Part shown: positions 51,401-60,400 of the stretch, one piece after another | How the letters are laid out: every line of letters begins with the position of its first letter | How positions within the stretch are numbered: the stretch's first letter is position 1 | NCBI RefSeq assembly: GCF_019393635.1 | Contig: NC_057866.1 | Location: 682,001 to 746,000, forward strand | DNA from: Dromiciops gliroides | Lineage: Eukaryota > Chordata > Mammalia > Microbiotheria > Microbiotheriidae | Reading direction: 5' to 3' | DNA: 64,000 nt | The notes under the pieces: model-generated | Databases searched by the model: none | What the model saw: only the letters and a program-made list of their open reading frames with translations | Told to the model about the DNA's origin: nothing | Made by a program: the position numbers and the translations under genes

Positions 51401-54400
51401 CTCCTCCAGTGCCCTTCAGCTTGCCAGGTAGAGATGAGATGGGTGAGTGGGCCCAGCCTTCACAATGCTCCCTCTCTTCTCCATCACGGAGGGTCAAGGA
51501 ATCCACAGGAACCCCTCCCTGAATTCATCTACCTCCATGCCCCATCCACCAGCCTGGTGCTGCCCTCACAGCAATGCCAGGGCATAAACAACCTACCACT
51601 GGCTGCCATGGTACCACAGGCCACAAGTGGTCCTGGGACCCTCCCCCCATGAGGGCCCATCTCATCCCCCAACACCACCGCCTCAGGGATGGTGCCAGAA
51701 AGGCATTGGGGCGGGGGGGGGCAATGACCAGGGTGGGCCACTCTCCCTCCGGTCAACTCTCTTCCCCTCCTCAACCAGATTACGGACAAAGAGACACCGG
51801 CTCTCAGGATGAGGAGCCCAGGGCCATCCTGGCCCAAAAGATCGAGAAGGAGACGGTGAGCATCATGCCCTATGACCCCATGGCTGAGGGACAAGGCTGG
51901 GCCCAGCCGGAGGGAGGGGGCGCCTGGGGGAGCTGGGCCAGGCTGACAGGCTGCTCTGGCCACATGTGGGTTTCCAGCAAATCCTCAACTGTGCCCTGGA
52001 TGACATCGAGCTGTTCGTGGCCCGCCTGCAGAAGGCGGCAGAAGCATTTCGGCAACTCAACCAGAGAAAAAAGGGCAAGAAAAGCAAAAAGAAGGGTCCA
52101 GCAGGTGTGTGGAGGGGACACCTGGGGGCAGAGATGGGGGAGGAGGGCAGCTGGGGGAGGGACCCACCTGGGGTGGGGGTGGGGGAGGGCAGTCCAGGCA
52201 GGCCCTGGGGTTGGGGGTAGAATCCCACCCTATGCCCTCCTCACACATCCCCTCTCTCCTCGTTCTCCCCAGAGGGAGTCCTGACACTCAGAGCCAGGCC
52301 CCCCTCTGAAGCAGACTTTATCGACTGCTTCCAGAAAATGAAGCTGGCCCTGAACCTCCTGGTAAGCAGTGCCCCGCTTCCCTCAGTGGGACCCCAGGGT
52401 CCTGTCCCCCCATGCCCTCTGCCTGCATCTGCTGGGTGAGGTGACAGGGAAGTGATGCCACCCCCAACTCCTCCTCTGCCTGAGTCTCCCACACGCGGCC
52501 TGGTGTCCCAGGCCCCATCTGATTCTCTCCCCTCACCTCCTTTGGACACACCTCTTGCGTGTGTCTCTGGGGCTCCCCCACCCCCCTCCCTGTGTCTTGC
52601 CCTGACCACCCCCCCTCCTCATTTCCTCTCCCTGGGGAGAAGTACCCTGTGCCCACCTCTCCTGCCTAGCCTCTTAGATGGGGTTCCGGGATCCTGACTA
52701 CATGAAGGAACCCCCACTACCCCCCCAATCTCCCTGGGTGTTCCTTGTTGTCCTGTTCTCGGAGACAGAGAGGTGCCCACCCCCCTGGTCTGTGCCTGGG
52801 AGGAGATGCCGTGTCCCACCCCTCTATCTTCCTCTATTCTATCTTGGAGATCCTGGGGGGGGGGCGGGTGTTAGGGGCCGCTGTGGGGCTGGGGCTGGGC
52901 TACTCTTCCCTCAGCGAGCCTCCTTTTCCAGGCCAAGCTGAGAAAACACATTCAGAATCCGAGCGCTGCTGAGCTGGTCCACTTTCTCCTGGGACCCCTG
53001 GAACTGGTAACTAACCCCGGGGGGGGGGGGGAGAAGGAGGCTGTGTGGGCCACCAAGGGGAGGAGGGAGTGGGGCAGAGCTTCTCTGTGGCTTCCTGCTC
53101 TCAGTAGACTGTGGGGTCCTGCTGCCCGCAGGCCCAGCCAAGGGAAGGAGGCTCAGCCTTGGAGAAGGGGGCCTCACGGCCCTCCCCTCCCCTGAGGGCC
53201 CCTGTCCTCTGCTCCTAGATCATTAACAGCTGTGGAGGGCCCGACATGGCTCGCTCTGTGTCCAGCCCCTTGCTGTCCCGAGACACTGTGGAGTTCCTGA
53301 AGGGTCACCTGATTCCCAAGGAGATGGCGCTCTGGGAGTCGCTGGGAGAGATGTGGACCCGGCCTCGGTAAGACATCTGGGCAAAGTGTCTCCCCAGAGC
53401 CGAGAAGGCGGGGCCAGACCCGCCTTCCCCTGCACCCCGGGGCCGGCACTGGCAAGGAGGGCACCCTCCGAGAAGGGCCCGACACCATGTGGTCTTCCTC
53501 TGTGTCCCCCCAGGGCCGAGTGGCCACGAGATGCGCACGTGCCCCCCTACATCCCCAAGTTCCACAATGGCTGGGAGCCCCCACTGGACGTGCTGCAGGG
53601 GGCCCCCTGGGAAGTGGAAGGTGGGCTGCTACCTGACACTGAGGTCAGTCTGACTACGGCGCCCGGGGCGGCTCTTCTGGACTGGATCCACCTGCAGGGC
53701 TGGGGCTGGGGGAGGCGCCTGAGCCAGGCGAAGAAGCCCCAGAGGTGCGCTCCCTCCTTCTGTCTGGTAACCTCTCCCTCCTCTTTCCCGTAGCTGAGCC
53801 CCGCCAATGGGTTCTCCTACCGCCATTCCCTGAAGCACAGCCCAGGCCCCGAGCCTGCACCCCCCGGAGACGGCTTCCCACCAGGGGGCTCCCCCAACAC
53901 TCACAGGTACCCCCACTCACCCCCGACCCTGCCAGGGTGAGGGGACGCCCGATGCCCACGCTGAATCAGTAACGCTCTGTGCTGGAACCTGCGATAAGGG
54001 CACACGTCCCCCAGGGGGCAGCGCACTCACGCTATCTGCAGACAGAGATGGGCTCTCACAGCTAAAGGAAGCACCACTCAACCCCCAGTCCACGCTCCGC
54101 TCCGCTAACCAAGGCCACGGCTCAGCTCAGTCCCTTCCTCCCTGCTCCTTAGCTCTTGGTTCTAACTGGGTTCTCAGACCCAGGTTGGGAGGAGCACAGG
54201 GAGGAGCCCTTCTCTTGGGCCAGCCCAGGGGGCACAGCTGCCAGCCTAGTCTTCCAATCCTTGTGGGCAGTGCCCACTGGGGCTTGCCGTCAGCCCCTCT
54301 GTCGTTCCATATAGTTAAGGACAGCGACAACAAGGAAAAGGACGTGTCCTCTCTAGCCTTTGTTTCTGGTTTTTGGTGTTTTTTTTGGGGGGGGGGCAAT

Positions 54401-57400
54401 GAGGATTAAGTGACTTGCCCAGGGTGACACAGCTAGTAAGTGTCAAGTGTCTGAGGCTGGATTTGAACTCAGGTACTCCTGAATCCAGGGCCGGTGCTTT
54501 ATTCACTGCACCACCTAGCTGCCCCCTTAGCCTTTGTTTCTAAAGACACGGTGGAGCAGGTCCTTTCAGGACAGTGGTCCCCATGTTACACTTGAAGATA
54601 TTGCCTCAGGGAAGGTAGGCAGGATCACAGCCAGGATTTGAACCCAGGCCTGTAGACCCTTTCCTCCTGCTACAATCTTGTGATGCCCGTTGTAGAAGAG
54701 AAGGAGAGAGCCCAGGACTCCTGGGTAACTCCTACAAGTGAGAGGGAGAAGGTCTTCTGAAGGAGCTTTGGCTCCAACTCAGACAGGCTGCCCTGTGTGG
54801 CAGTCAGGGAGTGGGCGGTACTCAGTGACAGGGGGTGGAGAGGGCTGACTCGAAGGACCGTAGGCCACCTCTTAAATCCAGGCTGAGCTTTGGGATCAGA
54901 AAGGGGCCACTTTCTGTTTCTGATGAGAGCGGGCTCTATCCTCCCCGCAAAAGGACCAGTTGTGAGGCTAGCGGGGTGTAGCTCCAACTTCCAGATGAGA
55001 CTTTTCGCAAGGCCATTGGTACGAGCAACCTCTAGCCTTCCCAGACTGCCTCTGGTGCAGGCAACCTTGGTGGCAAAAGCATCCTTGGACCTGACTTCTT
55101 TCTTTAACTGATACATCCCAAACAAACAGACCAACAAACCAAAGCGATAGAAACCCTGAGGTATAAACAGCTTGGAAGAGCCAGGGGTGTCAAAAGCCTG
55201 GGTGGCAGTTGTGCTCAGGATCTGCCTTCTTCTTCTTAAAGGGGCAGGGACTGGGCACCCCTGCTCAGGCAGCCCCGCCTGGCTGGAGTCCTCTGTCAGG
55301 GGGCAAATTGTGCTTCAGGCCTGGTTTTCTTCCCTCTCTCAGGCCACTCTGCTCTTCCCCTATTTCTCTGAAAGTTTCATCTCCTTCTGGGGCAGTGCCC
55401 ACCTTGCATGCTGCTCCTCTCCAGTCACGGGGCTGAGGGCCCCATTCTCCAGTTTGGCTCTTGCAAATAGGCCTGCCAGGGTCATTTGTGTACAGGTGGG
55501 ATAGACTTCTTGGCGGGTATGCTCAGTGGTGGGATTGAAATGGGTGCATTCCTTCCAGAATAAACCAAAAATTATAAAGCTTCTCATGACAAGAGATTTC
55601 TGTTCAGTTCAGCTCATTTTAATTGGACCCTGCAGTAGGTCCAGGCTCCACGCTGATCTGGCTCAGGCTCCAGACATACAATGGGCCCACCTGGGCTCCC
55701 TCTTTGGATCCTGCCTGAAAGCACCTTCAACCCCTCCTCCCAGAAGTTCTTGGGCTGAGGAATCATTGTCTACCAGGCAACAGCCAACAGAAGATCTGTC
55801 ACCACCCTGGCACTGAGAGCTTGGACCCTGGGAGAAGGAAGTCAGGGCTTCTAGGGAGTGCTGACTGCTGGGTGCCACCTTCCCCAGGCACCCTGCCCGC
55901 TCCATAGGACTCACAGTCCCCGGCATTGCTATGCCAGTCCTTCCCCTTTGCATCTTGTCTGGCCTTTGCCCATGATGGCTCTTGCGGACTTCAGGGGGAG
56001 GGGAAGGGGCATGGGGACCCTCTGGGGTCTGAGCTATTCTGTGCCAGACGGTGACCCCACGGCCTCTCAGCTTGCAGTGACTGCAGGAGGAGGGGAGCCC
56101 CTGGGAGAATCTCACAGAGCCATTTAGTCGCTTCTCATATCCAGAACTTTTCCCTCTGTGGTGCGGGTCAGATAGTTGGGCTGCTTGGGCTTCTTGGGTT
56201 CAGTCTCTCCATGGTAATGGTAATGGGGCTTGTCTCTAAGCACACCTGGGGCTCTGTGGGTATCTGTGCCCTCTTGGTCTGAGCCACACCCAAGGTGCTA
56301 CCGGGGAGAGGTAAGTAGCCCAGACACTGAGGCGAGACCCTCCCAGCTCCCTGGCTTCTTCAGGGAGCGCCTCCTCCCTGCCTTCCCAGGAGGCCCAGCG
56401 GGGCTGACCCACTTTGTGCGTCTACCCTTTCCTGGCAGCCCTGTGGCTGCATCCACCGCCTCTGTTCTGCCAGCCTGCCCAGTAGGCCAGGAGGGAGGAG
56501 AGCCCTGACTAGCCCCCCACCATTCTTTGCACAGGAGATTCGAGTCACCGACCATGGCCAAATTCGCCAAAATCCGTTATGACTTCACAGCACGTAATGC
56601 CAACGAGCTCTCTGTGTTGAAGGACGAAGTTCTGGAGGTAAGACGGCTCACTGAGGCCTGCCCGGGCCCGGGCCTGGGCCGGGGGCTGAGTCTGGAGCAG
56701 GGGGTGGCAGACAGGCTGCCATTGCCCAGAGCCTCAGGGTGAAGGCCGGGCCAGGAACCTGCGCCTGCTATTGGTAGGGGGGGACAACAGAAAGAGCTGT
56801 CCTTGGCCTGCAGCCCCCATAGAATGAGGGAGTGGAGAGTGAAAATGGCCAGTGTTGGAGAGCCTGTCCCCCTGCCCCCTCCCGCCACCCTGCGGGGCCT
56901 GGCTGGACCCTGTCCACTCCTGGGGCGGGCAGGCACTCTGGGGCCAGGAGACCAGAACACACTGCACTGGCCGCAAATGAAGCCCCATCTCTGTGCTGAG
57001 ACCTCTAGGGAGCCCCCTGGGGACAGAGCCCTCAGACCCCTGGCATGTACTATTCACCAAGGGGTGGGGGGAGGGGAGAGGTCCTGGTCCCCAGAAGACA
57101 AAGGGGCAGGCTCAGCCTGGAGCTCCTGGGGCCAGACACAGCCAGCCCAGCAAGCCTGCCTGGGGGGGGGGGGCCGGGGGGGGGGAGGGAGTAGGGAGGA
57201 ATGGTGCAACAAAATCTTGGACTCCGCAAAAGCCTATGGATGCTGAGCTGACGCTCTCCTTCTCGGGCTAGTCATCCCCCAGAATCCTTCTCTGGGCTCC
57301 CCTGTGGCCCAGATACAGGTCACCTGCTCTGGGCTGGGTAAATAGATTAGAATAGGTGTGGAGGGAAGGCAGGAGGGGTGTTGACATCCCCAGTGAGTCC

Positions 57401-60400
57401 AGCCTGGCTTAGCAGGCTGAGGGCACAGCTGGCATGGCCAAGGGCTGGGAGAGGGCAGTGTGGGCCTCCTCTGCTTGCGCTTTTCATGCTCCCAGCAGAC
57501 CCTATGGAAGTGAGGATGGGAACGGGCCTAGAAAGGAGAAAGGGGACCCCGTCCCCAGGCTCAGCAGTGCCCAGGCAATAGAAATCCCTGTCAGAGGATG
57601 CCCGCAGACTGACTGAAGCCTCTGCCCAGCAGAGGACAGCAGAGCCAGCAGTTAGTTAGCTGACCCGAGTTCTAGTCCCACTTCTACTCCCTAGCTTGTG
57701 GCCCAAGGCAAGCTCTCTTCCTGCTGCTCTGGGCCTTGGCTTCTTCTTTGTAAAGTACAAGGAGACACCATAGGCCATCTCCTGCTCTAACGTCTTGGCC
57801 CTAGGAAGTGGTACCCTTTAGTCCACTCTAGGCCCAAGTAGTTGGTTGGTGGGGATGTGAGATCCTGGAGCAGGTAGCCCAGGGAAGCCAGGCCTTATGG
57901 GTAAGAAAGAAGTCAGTAGTCTATCTGGGCTGATGGATGACCTGAAGATGACCCTCTACTGTCCTCCCAGGTGCTAGAAGACAACAAGCAATGGTGGAAG
58001 CTGAGAAACCGCAGTGGACAGGCTGGCTATGTGCCCTTCAACATCTTGGATGTGATCAAGCTGGAAGATGCATATCCCCTAAGTGAGCAGGTATGGAGCT
58101 AGGAAACCTAGTCAAGTCCCTTTAAAACACACTGCTAGGGGCAGCCAGGTGGCACAGTGGATAGAGCACTGGCCTTGGATTCAGGAGGACCTGAGTTCCA
58201 GTCCAGCCTCAGACACTCGACACTTACTAGCTGTGTGACCCTGGGCAAGTCATTGACCCTCATTGCCCCGCAAAAAACAAAACAAAAAACCACACTGCTT
58301 ATGTAGCTCCTGGGTCCCTCAGAGGCCTGTGAAGGTGCCCCTGTTCTTCCAAAGTTCCCATCCTACCAGGGGTCAGGGAGCGCAGGCATGGCAGGTGGGG
58401 AGGAGGGTGCAGAAAGTGCGCAGAGAAGTGCATACGAGGTGCAGGAAGAAAAGGCCGGCAGTTCCTGCAGGAGGTGGTACCACAGCTGCACTTGGAAGGG
58501 AGGCAGAGGAGAGTGGGAGAACAGGTCATGCCTGGGGGTGGGGAGCAAAGAATCCAAGGGTGAGAAGCTGAACTCTGAATCTGGAGAACAGCGTGCAGGC
58601 CCTTCTGGCTAGAATGGGGAGAAGGGAGATCAACCAGACTGAGCAGAGGATCTGGGAGCCAGCCTGCGGACACCTGCCTCCCCTGAAGCAGAGACCTCTG
58701 GGCCATTGGAAAACAGTTCTGGATTCCCAGTGGCCAGTCAGAAGGGACAAGAAGGGCAGCGGCGGCCCTAGCCTTGACGGAGATGTTTGGTGGAGGGGCA
58801 GAATTAGGGGCAAAGATGAGGTGAAAAGGGCCCAGGACGGAGCTCTGGGAGACACCCACAGTGTATCAGAAAAAACCAGCGAGGAAGGAGTATCCAGCTA
58901 GGCAGAGAGGTCCAGAAGCATAGAGACTGGGAAGAGGCCACCCCAGTTAAGTGGCTAAGGAATCACCAGCAGCTGGAGAAAGAGGCTTCAGTGGAGTGGT
59001 GAGTGCAGCAGCTAGACTGCATGACACCGCATGGTGAAGAAGCGCGGGCAGCGGGTGTAGATGGCCTTTTCTAGGTGTCTGACTATGAAAGGAAAAGGAG
59101 AGATTTGGGGAGGACATGGCCAAATCAAATGAAGGTTTTTAAAGAATAGGACTGGCCTGACACATTTGCAAACAACCAAGAAGGCAGCAGCTAAAAAGAG
59201 GCTGAAGATGAAAAAAGAGGAAGAAAGAGAGAAATCGGGATACAAGAGGAGGAAGGAGTAGGGAGGGGAGAGACAGAGACAGAGAGACACAGAAGAATCT
59301 CAGGGCCCTTCCCAGCCGTGGCCAGTCCTCATCTCTGCCCTCACATGAACACCTTTCTTTCTGGCCATGCAGACACCTTCTTTCCTTTTTTCCTAAGGTC
59401 ACTTGGCTAGGGGCAGCTAGGTGGCGCAGTGGATAGAGCACCAGCCCTGGATTCAGGAGCACCTGAGTTCAAATCTGGCCTCAGACACTTAACACTTACT
59501 AGCTGTGTGACCCTGGGCAAGTCACTTAACACTCATTACCCTGTAAAAAAACCCAAACCCCAAACTGCCGATCACCAGGGTCGCTTGGCTGATAGATCAG
59601 GAAATGCTGCAGATCCAGTTTCCCTAGATTTTAGGGAAGTGTGTAACCATTTCTCATCCTCTTCTTTTTTTTTTTTAAATTTTTAGTGAGGCAATTGGGG
59701 TTTAAGTGACTTGCCCAGGGTCACACAGCTAGTTAAGGGTTAAGTGTCTGAGGCCGTATTTGAACTCAGGTCCTCCTGACTCCAGGGCCGGTGCTCTATC
59801 CACTGCGCCATCTAGCTGCCCCTCTCATCCTCTTCTTAATCAATTTTATTGATTTATTTTTCAATTACCAAGCGTTTCTTTCTTCTCCTCCGACTGCACG
59901 ATTACAAAAAGGCAAACCCAGAAGCCTCATGTGGACTTGAGCCAACCTTATTTCCACTCTGTTGGCCATTTCCCCCCTCCCCTGCCCAATGTGCCCTCCT
60001 GCTGTTCTGGAGGACCAGATGCAGAGGTGTGGGCGGCAAGACTGGCCATTCAGCAGAGCCAGAATATCCATGCCAGCCTAGAGGGATGTCCCTCGGGGTC
60101 ATGGGAGGCCTCTGCCCTAGGCTTGTTCTGATCTACATCTGGGATGTGGTTAGAAGCACACTGGGCACTTTCACCAAAGCTGCAAACCCCCTCCCCTCCA
60201 GCGGGCCTTTCAGAGCTGCCCTTTGTGTGCCAAGACAAGCCAGACACTTCCCTCAAAATCTAATGGGGTGGGGGAGGAGGAAGCACCTTGCACACAGAGG
60301 GCAGAGGTCTAACAGGAAAGGCAGCTTGTTGGCATTTGAATAGAGGGCACTGGGTAAGGCAGGGACAGAGGGTCACCCAGAGGGGTAGGGTGGGGGCAGG